The position numbers and the translations under genes are program-made. A stretch of 59,356 nt of DNA, from NCBI GenBank assembly GCA_905215335.1, contig CAJMPQ010000008.1, forward strand, positions 1 to 59,356, written 5' to 3'. Origin of the DNA: an uncultured bacterium. GTDB lineage: Bacteria > Cyanobacteriota > Vampirovibrionia > Gastranaerophilales > Gastranaerophilaceae. Position 1 is the first letter of the stretch. The number at the start of each line of letters is the position of its first letter. Below, piece by piece: positions 1-8,683 of the stretch. Below the pieces are notes generated by a model. The model saw only the letters and a program-made list of their open reading frames with translations. It was not told where the DNA came from and ran no database searches.

Positions 1-157
1 ATACTACGAACACTCAATTACACCACCAATTATCTTGCCTATAAGTAAGATTATTGAGCTCCGCAAGGATTGTATACTACGAACACTCAATTACACCACC
101 AATTATCTTGCCTATAAGTAAGATTATTAGAGCTCCGCAAGGATTATATACTACGAA
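1..157. repeat. Tandem 73-74 bp direct repeat at window edge
   Basis: Two nearly identical units lie head to tail (about 1-73 and 74-147), and a third begins at 148 with its first 10 bases before the sequence diverges. The units differ by a one-base indel (attgagct versus attagagct) and one substitution near the end. Each unit holds a short dyad, ATCTT and AAGAT about 9 bases apart. The array abuts the stop codon of the minus-strand gene at 151-978. No spacer-like variable segments are seen, so it is not a CRISPR. The window starts inside the array, so its true copy number is unknown. Confidence 0.85.
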
Positions 158-978
158 TTCTTTTCTTGAGCACAACCTGTTTGGTAACCAGGTACTAATA
201 AAGCTACAGGTATTATACGACCTAATTTTGAACCAAATTCAGATTCTTTATTCATCATTGAGGTTGCCATACACAAATCATCAACGTGTGGAGCAAAGTC
301 ACTTGCTTTGATATTTCTTTCTACTTTTTTATGATATAACTTTTCATTTATAAAATTAGAAACTTTATTACCGGCATAAATACCAACGCTTAAGAAACCT
401 AATGTAGCAACCGCACTAGGAACATTTTTCAAACATTTATCAATAATATTAGTAAATTTTGTATTTTTATTTATTTGTGGCATTGCAGCTTGCAATCTTG
501 CTGAATATTTTTCAAATAAAGCAGAGCCTCTACCTACACAAATAACTGGAACTAATACATTTCCTAATAATTGGCTTAAAACTTCACGTTTTTTAGCTTT
601 CAAATTAGACTTATCATCAACTAAACTACCACCTATATATCCACCAACAACTGAACCTGTTGCAACAGAAATAATTTGTGGTTCTTCAAATTCTATTGCC
701 TTATCTTTTGGTGAATATTTAAAAATAGCCCAATCTTTCATTGGAGTTTTAATAATCTTAGATGGATTTAAAGAAAAACCTTTTCTCTTTGCCCAAAATG
801 CTAAAACAGGAAGCATTCCCAATCCTGAAGATGTTAATATAATCGCTTTTTGTTTTTTTGATAAATTATTTTCAGAACCATGTCCTTTAAATTGAATATT
901 TTCAGATTGGTTCCTTTTTTCCTTTAAACTACTATAATTATTACCATTAATGCTATTTAGTGTAAGTTTATTAATCAT
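151..978 (-). CDS. Uncharacterised membrane protein, glycine-zipper-like
   Basis: A 275-aa protein of unknown function. I start at the ATG at 978 because AAAGGAC lies about 9 bases upstream; an upstream in-frame ATG at 1008 has no such site. The N-terminal ~45 residues are polar and probably disordered. Hydrophobic segments follow (near IILTSSGLGMLPVLAFW, a glycine-rich ISVATGSVVGGYIGG stretch and VATLGFLSVGIYAG), so membrane association is likely. The C-terminus ends next to a tandem repeat, so the last residues may have been changed by repeat expansion. It is divergent from the next gene, another unassigned membrane protein. It resembles lineage-specific proteins of gut Melainabacteria, but I cannot name a family. 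Confidence 0.7.
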   Translation of the reverse strand: MINKLTLNSINGNNYSSLKEKRNQSENIQFKGHGSENNLSKKQKAIILTSSGLGMLPVLAFWAKRKGFSLNPSKIIKTPMKDWAIFKYSPKDKAIEFEEPQIISVATGSVVGGYIGGSLVDDKSNLKAKKREVLSQLLGNVLVPVICVGRGSALFEKYSARLQAAMPQINKNTKFTNIIDKCLKNVPSAVATLGFLSVGIYAGNKVSNFINEKLYHKKVERNIKASDFAPHVDDLCMATSMMNKESEFGSKLGRIIPVALLVPGYQTGCAQEKNS

Positions 979-1185
979 AACTAATGTCCTTTGATTACAC
1001 CATATCAAAAACCAAACATAAAAAATATTGCCATCAATATTATATCACTTAAATATTTGTAACATACAAAATAATAAGTGTAATACACATACTAAATTTG
1101 TAACAAAATATTAAAAATAAAAACTCATGAAGCAAAAATTTATATTCAGCAACATTATGTAAGTATCTAAAAGGTTAAATAATTT

Positions 1186-2733
1186 ATGTCTTTAAGAATC
1201 CCTGTAGCAAATACAAATAATGTAATGTCCCGCAATTTGGTAAAACAAATGGCCAGTGATGGTTTTTTACCAGTAATAGCATTAGAGGCTTTTGTTGAAG
1301 GCGGAAGAACATATCAAGCATATAAACGTGGTGGTTTTGACGAAGCTAGAGAAAGAATTACAGAAGAATTCTCTGGTGCAGTATTTTGGTTAGGCGGTGT
1401 ATCTGCACTAAATTGGCTTTTTGAAAAAATGGGTCAAAAAGTACTTAAATTACCTAACAAAACTGTTGATATTGCAAAAGATTCTGTACGTAACCCTCTT
1501 GCTAATTACTTAGACGCAGAAACTACAAAAGATGGGGCTAAAATTCTTGAAAAAACTATGGCTAAATTCAAATTTGCTAAAGTTATCTCAAGTGTTTTAA
1601 TCGCAAACGCGTTTATTGGTTTTGTATTACCAAAAATCAACCAAAGCATTACTCGTTCTTATCACAAAAATAAACCTCAAGAAAAAACAAATTCAAATCC
1701 TATCCAACAACAAAACAAATTACAACAACCTCAAATGGATAGTTTTATAAATAAAAATAATAACAAAAAAGAAGATAAAAAAGATATTCCATTCGGAATG
1801 AATTTATTATCTATTGCTAATAAATTTGAAAGTGATAGAAATTATAAATTATTATCAGTAGATGCAGGTACAGCATCTGGTAGAGCATATTCAGCTAGAA
1901 ATAATGATGAAAGAGTTGAAATTCTATTTAGAGATTTAGGTTCAATTTATTTCTACATGTTCAATATGCCAAATATGAACAAATGGTTAAATAAAATTGA
2001 ACAAAAAGGTGTTGGTACAAGATTAGATCCTGTTTCTGCAGAATTTGCTACTAAATATCTGGAAGGATACTTCGAAGATAAAAAAGTTGATAAAGTTAAT
2101 GTCGAAGAATTTGCTAAAGATGTTTTAGGCAAAAATGCAGAACTTCCACAAAACTTAAAATCCAAATTCTCAGGTAAAGATATTAAAGTTATCAACCTAG
2201 ATACATTTAAACAAGAACTTAAAGGTATTGTTCCTGAATCTGAATTAAAAACTTTAGAAGACGTTGCAGAGAAAATGTCTCAACTACAACCAAAAGTTAA
2301 AGGAGTATCAATACTTACAGAAGGTCAAGCAAAAGATATTCTAAACGGTGGACATATTAACAACCCAGAATTCTTAAAAGAATTCTTCAAAAACAGATTT
2401 GGCAATAGCTTTATGGATAAATATAAATACGTTGCTCAAAATGATTTAGATGCATTGAAAAAAGATCTTCTTCAATACGTAGATTCAATTATAGAAACTG
2501 CTAAGAAAACAGATGGAAAAGAAATTACTGTAGATATGCTACAAAAAGCATCTAGCAAAAACTTGAAGATGAATGCTCTAAACTGGGGTACCGGTTTTGT
2601 AATCTCAGCAATGTTCTTGTCTACAATTATTCCAAAACTTCAATATTTAATTACAAAAATGAGAACAGGTTCAAACTCATTCCCAGGAACTGAAGAATTC
2701 AGACAACAAGAACAACAAGCAAAAAAAGCTTAA
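1186..2733 (+). CDS. Uncharacterised membrane-anchored protein
   Basis: A 515-aa protein, function unknown. An AAGG lies about 12 bases before the ATG. A hydrophobic stretch near residues 130-150 (VISSVLIANAFIGFVLPKI) and another near 470-490 (GTGFVISAMFLSTIIPKL) look like membrane segments. Between them is a Q/N/K-rich linker (about 165-200) and then a long soluble region of about 250 residues. Codon use matches the neighbours and the frame is intact. It stands alone between the divergent 151-978 gene and the 2810 gene. The reverse-frame open stretch inside it is a shadow. I infer a lineage-specific envelope or inner-membrane protein; no catalytic motif is visible. Confidence 0.75.
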   Translation: MSLRIPVANTNNVMSRNLVKQMASDGFLPVIALEAFVEGGRTYQAYKRGGFDEARERITEEFSGAVFWLGGVSALNWLFEKMGQKVLKLPNKTVDIAKDSVRNPLANYLDAETTKDGAKILEKTMAKFKFAKVISSVLIANAFIGFVLPKINQSITRSYHKNKPQEKTNSNPIQQQNKLQQPQMDSFINKNNNKKEDKKDIPFGMNLLSIANKFESDRNYKLLSVDAGTASGRAYSARNNDERVEILFRDLGSIYFYMFNMPNMNKWLNKIEQKGVGTRLDPVSAEFATKYLEGYFEDKKVDKVNVEEFAKDVLGKNAELPQNLKSKFSGKDIKVINLDTFKQELKGIVPESELKTLEDVAEKMSQLQPKVKGVSILTEGQAKDILNGGHINNPEFLKEFFKNRFGNSFMDKYKYVAQNDLDALKKDLLQYVDSIIETAKKTDGKEITVDMLQKASSKNLKMNALNWGTGFVISAMFLSTIIPKLQYLITKMRTGSNSFPGTEEFRQQEQQAKKA

Positions 2734-2780
2734 ATAAAACACTTCTATTCTGTAATAATTAGTCTATCTATATGACAAAT

Positions 2781-2803
2781 TATAGGAACTTATTTCCTAT
2801 AAT
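2781..2803 (+). promoter_or_regulatory. -10 hexamer plus hairpin giving a leaderless start
   Basis: TATAGGAA (2781-2788) and TTCCTATA (2794-2801) form a perfect 8-bp hairpin with a CTTAT loop. TATAAT at 2798-2803 overlaps its 3' arm and ends 6 bases before the ATG at 2810. Transcription would therefore start at or next to the start codon. The hairpin cannot be in that mRNA, so it may be a DNA operator, or the end of the 1186-2733 transcript. Confidence 0.5.
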
Positions 2804-2809
2804 AGTAAA

Positions 2810-3493
2810 ATGGAAGAAAAAGTAATTGATCAAAAATATACAGATTTTATTGAAGACCTGATATCACAGGTTTCAGCTTTACTTCCTGAAGATGTTAATG
2901 AATTACAAAAACATTATCTAATTCAAAATATGCGAAAATCTGCGACTCTAATGGCAACGTCTATTCAAGATGAAGAAGCTTTTGCTAAATTAGATTTTGA
3001 TGAACAATGTTTTTATATACAAATAATTACAGAATGGTCTTTTCATAAAGAAATTGATTTATTTAGATCAGGCATACCCGCAAAATACTGGAAAGGTGTT
3101 ATGCAAAAAATTTGGTACACTATGTGGGAAGTAATGTATGCTTGTGTACAAAATGATGCACCACACGAAGTTACTCTTCCTCTAGTAGAAAGATTTGTTA
3201 ACAGAACATACATAGAGGCCATTGAAGAACTAAAAGCATATCAAGTTATAGATGATGAAATTGAAGAAAAAGCCAAAGAACAATCTAATATCGAAATTAT
3301 GGCTAGAGCTCTTCAAAAAACAAGATTAATGAATAAACGTATCAAAAATATTATTTTCTATATACTATTGTTTATTATTATCAGTTTAATAGTATCTTTT
3401 GTGATTTTAAAATTTAAAACAATAGGAGTTATTGTTATTTTAACATTACTTGTTGTATATCATCTTTTCCCAATAAGAAGATCTGAAGAATAG
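2810..3493 (+). CDS. Uncharacterised protein with C-terminal membrane hairpin
   Basis: A 227-aa protein. Residues 1-170 are acidic, helical and soluble. The last ~45 residues form two hydrophobic segments (IIFYILLFIIISLIVSF and IGVIVILTLLVVYHLF) ending in a basic RRSEE tail, so it is tail-anchored with the bulk of the protein on one face. There is no Shine-Dalgarno, and a TATAAT sits 6 bases before the ATG, which predicts a leaderless mRNA. It is monocistronic, converging on the ferritin operon, with a bidirectional terminator between. I recognise no family. Confidence 0.75.
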   Translation: MEEKVIDQKYTDFIEDLISQVSALLPEDVNELQKHYLIQNMRKSATLMATSIQDEEAFAKLDFDEQCFYIQIITEWSFHKEIDLFRSGIPAKYWKGVMQKIWYTMWEVMYACVQNDAPHEVTLPLVERFVNRTYIEAIEELKAYQVIDDEIEEKAKEQSNIEIMARALQKTRLMNKRIKNIIFYILLFIIISLIVSFVILKFKTIGVIVILTLLVVYHLFPIRRSEE

Positions 3494-3496
3494 TTC

Positions 3497-3531
3497 AAAA
3501 CCTCCTATTCTACAAAAGAATAAGAGGTTTT
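3497..3531. terminator. Bidirectional Rho-independent terminator
   Basis: AAAACCTCCTATTC pairs with GAATAAGAGGTTTT, a 14-bp stem with one mismatch. The outer A/T runs serve as U-tracts in both directions. It sits between the convergent 2810-3493 gene and the ferritin gene. Confidence 0.8.
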
Positions 3532-3556
3532 AAAATTAATTATAATAAGAATTTAA

Positions 3557-4066
3557 TTAACCAATAACTGGAGCAACGAAAGTTCTAGCAGCTAATTCTT
3601 TATCAAGCATAAATAATGCTTTTTTATCATCTCCAATAAGTCTCAATGTAGCAAGAACATTACCAACATTAGATTCTTCTTCAACTTGTTCTTTCAAATA
3701 CCAATCTAAGAATGATAATGCAGCTCTATCTTTAACTTCATCAGCTACGTCCATTAAAGCATTAATTCTTGAAGTTACAAATTCTTCGTGTTCCAATACT
3801 TGTTCAAAAATTTCCAATGGAGTAGAACCTTTTAATTCAGGTTTTTCAATAGCTTCAAGTTTAACTTGTCCGTTACGTTCGAAAACATAATCAAACATAC
3901 CCATAGCATGAGCTCTTTCCTCTTGAACCTGAACATCAAACCAATTTACAAAACCAGGTAAATTAAGTTCTGCAAAAAAGCCTTTCATAGCAAGGTATAA
4001 ATATTCTGAATATAATTCTTTGTTTATTTGATCGTTAAAAGCGTCTTCCATTTTTTTATCTAACAT
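3557..4066 (-). CDS. ftnA: Bacterial non-heme ferritin
   Basis: Iron-storage ferritin of 169 aa, which assembles into a 24-subunit cytosolic shell and oxidises Fe(II) at a di-iron centre. Ferroxidase ligands are visible: Glu17 (KELYSEY), Glu50 and His53 (EERAH), and the later Glu/Gln positions in EQVLEHEEF and KEQVEEESN. The start is the ATG at 4066, 8 bases after AAAGGAG; an upstream in-frame ATG at 4084 lacks a site. It lies 24 bp downstream of the flavodiiron gene in the same orientation, so both are probably co-transcribed as an oxygen and iron stress unit. Family assignment is secure. FtnA as against other bacterial ferritins is by length and absence of a heme-binding Met. Confidence 0.93.
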   Translation of the reverse strand: MLDKKMEDAFNDQINKELYSEYLYLAMKGFFAELNLPGFVNWFDVQVQEERAHAMGMFDYVFERNGQVKLEAIEKPELKGSTPLEIFEQVLEHEEFVTSRINALMDVADEVKDRAALSFLDWYLKEQVEEESNVGNVLATLRLIGDDKKALFMLDKELAARTFVAPVIG

Positions 4067-4090
4067 GAGTGTCTCCTTTCTCAATATTTC

Positions 4091-5302
4091 TTATTTATTC
4101 ATAGTTTCAACAATAGCTTTTGCTAAGTTTTCTAATTCTGCAATCTGATTTTCTTTCAATGTAGATTTTACAGTAACTTTATTAGTTTCAAGAATTTCAA
4201 CATTTTTAAGTTGAGAAACTAAATCTGTCATCAATTTACCAGAAACAGGAGCCCAAGAACCATTTTCAATAACCGCAATTTTACGATTTTGAAGATTATG
4301 AGCAACTATGTCATGTAATAGATTTTCCATTGAAACAAATATGCCGTTGTTATAAGTTGTAGAAGCAAAAACAATATGAGAATATTTGAATGCATCTGCA
4401 ATGATATAAGAAGCATCTGTTACAGATGTATCACAAATTTTGATATCTTTCACTCCCAATTCAGCTAATTTTGCAGCAAGAATTTCTACAGCATTTTGAG
4501 TACCACCATATACAGAAGCATATGGAATAAGTACAGATTGAACTTCTGGAGTATATGTTGACCATTTCATATATTTATCAATATATTTGTCTAAGTCTTT
4601 TCTCCAAACAAAACCATGAAGCGGACAAATCATTTTGATTTCTAGATTTGCAGCTTTTTTAAGTAATGCTTGAACTTGAACACCATATTTACCAACAATA
4701 TTTGAATAATATCTTCTAGCTTCATCCATATATCTGTGTTCAAAATCAACTTCATCAGCATAAATATTACCATCTATAGCACCAAAAGTACCAAATGCAT
4801 CTGCTGAGAATAAAATTTTATCAGTTTTATCATAAGTTACCATTACTTCTGGCCAATGAACCATTGGAGCAAATACAAATGTTAACTCATGTTTTCCAGT
4901 TTTTAATACATCCCCTTCTTTAACAATCATCAATTGTTCTTCAGGGATTTCAAAATCAAAGAATTGTCCAAGCATTGTTTGAATCTTAGCATTACAAACA
5001 ATCTTCACATTTGGGAATCTATCTATAATTTGAGGAATTTCTGCACAATGATCAGGTTCCATATGGTTGATTATCAAATAATCTAATGGTCTGCCATCTA
5101 AAACGTGATCAATATTTTCCATAAATTGATGAACAACTGATTTATCAACAGTATCTAATAATACAGTCTTTTCATCCATCAATAAATATGAGTTATAAGA
5201 TACACCTATCGGTACAGGATAAACACCTTCAAATAAAGAAAGTCTTCTATCATTTGCACCAACCCAAAATAAATCTTCTTTAATTTTTCTAGTATTATAC
5301 AT
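4091..5302 (-). CDS. fprA: Flavodiiron protein (A-type flavoprotein)
   Basis: A 403-aa oxygen (or NO) reductase. The N-terminal metallo-beta-lactamase fold carries the di-iron ligands H80-x-E82-x-D84-H85 (NHMEPDHCAE), a His in MVHWPEV, an Asp in SADAFG and a His in CPLHGFVW. The C-terminal ~150 residues are flavodoxin-like and bind FMN (PYASVYGGTQNAVE). There is no extra rubredoxin domain, so it needs a separate electron donor. I start at 5302 (MYNTRKIK), 8 bases after GGAG, rather than the upstream ATG at 5362. An extended -10 (TGCTATCAT, minus strand, 5328-5336) precedes it. It is followed by ftnA. Together they suit a strict anaerobe exposed to oxygen. Confidence 0.95.
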   Translation of the reverse strand: MYNTRKIKEDLFWVGANDRRLSLFEGVYPVPIGVSYNSYLLMDEKTVLLDTVDKSVVHQFMENIDHVLDGRPLDYLIINHMEPDHCAEIPQIIDRFPNVKIVCNAKIQTMLGQFFDFEIPEEQLMIVKEGDVLKTGKHELTFVFAPMVHWPEVMVTYDKTDKILFSADAFGTFGAIDGNIYADEVDFEHRYMDEARRYYSNIVGKYGVQVQALLKKAANLEIKMICPLHGFVWRKDLDKYIDKYMKWSTYTPEVQSVLIPYASVYGGTQNAVEILAAKLAELGVKDIKICDTSVTDASYIIADAFKYSHIVFASTTYNNGIFVSMENLLHDIVAHNLQNRKIAVIENGSWAPVSGKLMTDLVSQLKNVEILETNKVTVKSTLKENQIAELENLAKAIVETMNK

Positions 5303-5458
5303 TTCATTTTCTCCTATGCTTAATTTCATGATAGCACAAAAAAACATGGAAATAATTATCATTTATGAATAACAAATTTTCAAAAAATAGCCACTCGGGT
5401 AATAGAATTTCTCTTAAAATTTTAATATTCTGTATAAACAAAGATAAAAGGAGGTAGC

Positions 5459-5545
5459 ATGAATAAAAATATTTCAAATAATATAAATAAAATGCAATAT
5501 TTTAATGTTACCTATCTTATAAAAAAAGTTTCCACTATCTTGTAA
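5459..5545 (+). CDS. Possible 28-aa small protein or leader peptide
   Basis: A short frame of 28 codons (MNKNISNNINKMQ, then a hydrophobic/basic end YLIKKVSTIL) preceded by an excellent AAAGGAGGTAGC-ATG ribosome binding site, the strongest in this region. It ends 29 bp before the secreted-protein gene at 5575. It is too short for usual gene calling. The Shine-Dalgarno is the main evidence, and the peptide has no recognised family. It may be a leader peptide for the next gene or a stand-alone small protein. Confidence 0.4.
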   Translation: MNKNISNNINKMQYFNVTYLIKKVSTIL

Positions 5546-5574
5546 AAGATAAATACCCACAGGGTGTGATTAGT

Positions 5575-5949
5575 ATGAAAAAGACATTATTTATTATTTT
5601 TACTTTTTTTATTTTTCAGATACCGACATTTTCAGCTCACACACACTTGGAAAAGGAATACCAAACAAAATGGTGTAACTTAAATAACGGGACTTTAGAA
5701 CATAAACTTCCGGACTCTACCAGAATTGATTGTTTAACTCCTAATTATGCAATTGAATTTGATTTTGCACCTAAATGGGCAGAAAGTGTCGGTCAATCTT
5801 TATTTTATGCACACTCAACGGCCAAAAAACCGGGAATTGTTTTAATACTAGAAAACCCTGATAAAGATATTAAATACTTAAATCGTCTCAAATCAATTGC
5901 ACAAATTTATGATATAAAAATTTGGACTATGACCTCAGAAGATATTTAA
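5575..5949 (+). CDS. Small secreted protein, possible PD-(D/E)XK-like fold
   Basis: A 124-aa protein with a clear Sec signal peptide (MKKTLFIIFTFFIFQIPTFSA, cleavage near Ala21), so it acts outside the cytoplasm. The mature part has RIDCLTPNYAIEFDFAPKW, WAESVGQSLFYA and KKPGIVLILE. A D...E-x-D...Q pattern followed by a hydrophobic strand ending in Glu is reminiscent of restriction-endonuclease-like folds, but that is only pattern resemblance. I use the ATG at 5575, not the in-frame GTG at 5566, since AGGGTG lies about 10 bases upstream. It converges tail to tail with engB: its stop ends at 5949 and engB ends at 5950. Confidence 0.75.
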   Translation: MKKTLFIIFTFFIFQIPTFSAHTHLEKEYQTKWCNLNNGTLEHKLPDSTRIDCLTPNYAIEFDFAPKWAESVGQSLFYAHSTAKKPGIVLILENPDKDIKYLNRLKSIAQIYDIKIWTMTSEDI

Positions 5950-6525
5950 TTACTTATCTTCTCTCAAGAAAAATTCTAAAATTTTCTCGTTGTATCTATT
6001 ATTTATTGCACTAAAAGGATAAACTTCTCCACCAAATTCTTTTCTTACATGAGCTAAAGAACTTTGTATTTTATTATTTGTTAAACAATCTGCTTTAGTT
6101 ACAACTGTTATTATTGGAAGATTATATGCCATAACCCATTCTCGCATTTGATAGTCATTCTTTTGAATTTCATGACGAGCATCTATTAGTTGAACTAAAC
6201 ATTTTATCTGTTCACGTTTTAATAAGTATTCTTCTAAATATTTCTGCCATTTATTCTGAGCTTCAGCTGAAACCTTAGCATAACCATATCCAGGTAAATC
6301 TGCAATAGTAAATTTATCAGAAAAATTAAAAAAGTTAATTAATCTTGTTTTTCCTGGCTTATTTGATGTTTTTGCCAGCTTTTTATTGTTAGCTAAACCA
6401 TTAATGAAAGATGATTTACCAACATTTGAACGACCAAGCAAAGGATATTCAGGTAAACTAAAATCAGGACACTGACTTAATTTTTCCGCACTTATTACAA
6501 AATTTGCATTCATATGTGGTTTCAT
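5950..6525 (-). CDS. engB: Ribosome biogenesis GTPase EngB/YsxC
   Basis: A 191-aa GTPase needed for late assembly of the large ribosomal subunit. The G1 loop GRSNVGKS is at residues 31-38, the G2 threonine follows in GKTRLINF, G3 is DLPGYG, G4 is TKAD and G5 lies near PFSAINN. Length and motif order match the family. The ATG at 6525 overlaps the upstream stop by four bases (ATGA), so it is translationally coupled to the 85-aa gene. AAGGCG lies about 8 bases upstream. It is the last gene of a TPR / 85-aa / engB minus-strand unit. Confidence 0.95.
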   Translation of the reverse strand: MKPHMNANFVISAEKLSQCPDFSLPEYPLLGRSNVGKSSFINGLANNKKLAKTSNKPGKTRLINFFNFSDKFTIADLPGYGYAKVSAEAQNKWQKYLEEYLLKREQIKCLVQLIDARHEIQKNDYQMREWVMAYNLPIITVVTKADCLTNNKIQSSLAHVRKEFGGEVYPFSAINNRYNEKILEFFLREDK

Positions 6526-6779
6526 TTAGTTGTCGCCTTTTCCTTTTGTTCTTTCAATTTTTTCTTATACAAAACTGTTTGAAATAAATTATACATTTTA
6601 TCATTATTTACAACAGTTAATTGAGTTCTATTATTAACAAAATCTACGTGGAAAGAAGATTCTTGATTAAAAATATTTGATTGTATATTTACTATTTGAA
6701 ACAGCCCCTCAGTTAAAACACTAAGAGGCTCTTTCAAAAAAGTTTCAAATGTTTTTCTTATATCAAATTTCTTTGCCAT
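6522..6779 (-). CDS. Uncharacterised 85-aa protein coupled to engB
   Basis: A small protein, basic at both ends (MAKKFDIRKTF; KKKLKEQKEKATTK), with a central beta-rich stretch (SSFHVDFVNNRTQLTVVNN). No family recognised. It starts 12 bp after the TPR gene and overlaps engB by four bases. There is no clear Shine-Dalgarno. Two TATAAT-like hexamers precede the ATG on the minus strand (around 6784-6797), so a separate, short-leader transcript for this gene and engB is possible. Confidence 0.65.
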   Translation of the reverse strand: MAKKFDIRKTFETFLKEPLSVLTEGLFQIVNIQSNIFNQESSFHVDFVNNRTQLTVVNNDKMYNLFQTVLYKKKLKEQKEKATTK

Positions 6780-6791
6780 AATTATTATACA

Positions 6792-8594
6792 TTATAGTTT
6801 CTTTTGGAATACTTCTATTCTTTGCATTACAGCAGCTTTATCAGAAGCATTTGGGGCTAATGCTAAGTATTGAGTATAGTACTTAACAGCACCTTGATAA
6901 TTTTCTTCAGCTTCGTAAGATTGAGCTTTCAACTTAGCAATTGAAGGTGCATTGTGATAGAAATCGATTGCTCTGTTACAATACTCAATAGCAGAAGCAT
7001 AATTACCTTCTTTGTATTGTCTTAAGGCAATTTCAAAGAATTCATTAGATTTCATTTCACATAAGTCAATATAATGAACACCGTTTAATGCAATTCTATT
7101 ATCAGGATCTGTCATTAACACTTTTTGTAAAGCTTTTCTAGCTGTTCTGAATTGTTTATGTTGAACAAGAATTTCAGCTAAATACAATTCATCATCAATA
7201 CTTTGTGCAAAATTGATTGCATTTTCAAAAGTATAAACAGCATCGCGTTCTCTGCCTAATGATAAATAAGCTTCACCCTTAATTACTGTATCCATCAAGC
7301 TATTGCTAGCTGATTGAATAATATAATTTAAATTATCTTTTGTTAATTCCATTTGGTGAGTAATTTTACCCAATTTGATTTTTGCCAAATGAAGTTTCAA
7401 ATCATTAGGTGTTCTTTGAATTGCTTCATTTACGTAGTCATAAGCTAAGTAAACATCTTTATTTGTAGTAAAGTCATTACTATCTGCTGTATCCTTAGAC
7501 ATTTCATAATAAGTATTTGCAAGTCCAATAATTGCGTTATTATTGTATGTCTGATCACCTAATAATCTTGAGTAATATTCAAGAGCTTGTTGGTATTTTT
7601 TAGTTTCTAAAGACATATTAGCAACTCTATAAATACCTTCTTTATAATTTGGATTTAGAATAATAGCCGTTTTTAATTCTTCCATAGCGAATTCATGGTC
7701 AGATCTTCTTTCATAAACACCTGCCAAGTTGATATATGGACGAGAATTTTCAGGTTTAACATTAATTGCTTTTTTAAATGAATTTATAGCTGCAGGTTGG
7801 TTACCTTGTTTCAAGTATAATTCACCTTGCAAGTTCCAAGCTGGAGAAGATTGAGGATTGATGTGTAAAGAGTGGTTAATCCAAGTTAAAGCTTTTGTAT
7901 AATCACCACGTCTTGATTCAACCTGTCCCATATGATACATAGATGTAGGGTTGTGTGAATTGCATTTAATTGATTGTAAATAATATCTTTCAGCTTGATC
8001 TAAGTCGCCGTCAAGCATTGCAATATTACCTAAGTTATCATAAGCAGGTGCAAATTGAGGATTAATCTTCAACGCAACCTTAAACAAATCTTGTGCATCT
8101 TTTTTGTTACCTAGTTTTAAAGTAGCAACACCCATAGCATTATAAGCTTGATAATATGTGCTATCTAAACCAACAGCTGTAACAAATTCTTTAATTGCAG
8201 CTTCTGATAGGTTTCTAATGTTTTTAATATACTCAACATCTGAAGAAGTTTGTCTCATCAAATACACTAAACCTTGAGCATAGTGTAATTGTGGATTATT
8301 AGGGTATTTCTTCAATAATTTATCCAATTCAGATTGAGCTGGAGCTAACTTATATTGCTTTGCTTGTGAAATCAATTGCAAAGCTTTAGCATTCATATCA
8401 TTAGGATTTTTATTTAAAATTTCTTTTAATCTTTGATCTGCAACATCATAATTGTTATATTCAATCATTTTGCTGATATCAACATAACTTTTTGATACTT
8501 GAACTTTCATAGGTTGAGCAGCAAACGAATGAGGTGTACATAAAATACAAGCCGTTAAAATCATTGATGCAACTAATGTTTTTTTACAATTCAT
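6792..8594 (-). CDS. Secreted TPR-repeat protein
   Basis: A 600-aa protein with an N-terminal signal peptide (NCKKTLVASMILTACILCTPHSFAA) followed by at least a dozen tetratricopeptide repeats, e.g. YQAYNAMGVATLKLGNKKDA, FAPAYDNLGNIAMLDGDLDQ and PAWNLQGELYLKQGNQPAAI. These form a superhelical protein-binding scaffold in the periplasm or at the surface. I use the ATG at 8594, about 11 bases after GAAGGT; the in-frame GTG at 8603 is too close to that site. The cysteine near CILC could make it a lipoprotein, but no proper lipobox is seen. Its partner is unknown. It heads the operon with the 85-aa gene and engB. Confidence 0.88.
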   Translation of the reverse strand: MNCKKTLVASMILTACILCTPHSFAAQPMKVQVSKSYVDISKMIEYNNYDVADQRLKEILNKNPNDMNAKALQLISQAKQYKLAPAQSELDKLLKKYPNNPQLHYAQGLVYLMRQTSSDVEYIKNIRNLSEAAIKEFVTAVGLDSTYYQAYNAMGVATLKLGNKKDAQDLFKVALKINPQFAPAYDNLGNIAMLDGDLDQAERYYLQSIKCNSHNPTSMYHMGQVESRRGDYTKALTWINHSLHINPQSSPAWNLQGELYLKQGNQPAAINSFKKAINVKPENSRPYINLAGVYERRSDHEFAMEELKTAIILNPNYKEGIYRVANMSLETKKYQQALEYYSRLLGDQTYNNNAIIGLANTYYEMSKDTADSNDFTTNKDVYLAYDYVNEAIQRTPNDLKLHLAKIKLGKITHQMELTKDNLNYIIQSASNSLMDTVIKGEAYLSLGRERDAVYTFENAINFAQSIDDELYLAEILVQHKQFRTARKALQKVLMTDPDNRIALNGVHYIDLCEMKSNEFFEIALRQYKEGNYASAIEYCNRAIDFYHNAPSIAKLKAQSYEAEENYQGAVKYYTQYLALAPNASDKAAVMQRIEVFQKKL

Positions 8595-8683
8595 GTTTTT
8601 CACTACCTTCTAGCTTAAAACTATTCTAAATATTATAAAAATATTGTATAATAGTATTCATAAAAAGGCAATAGGTTAAATAT

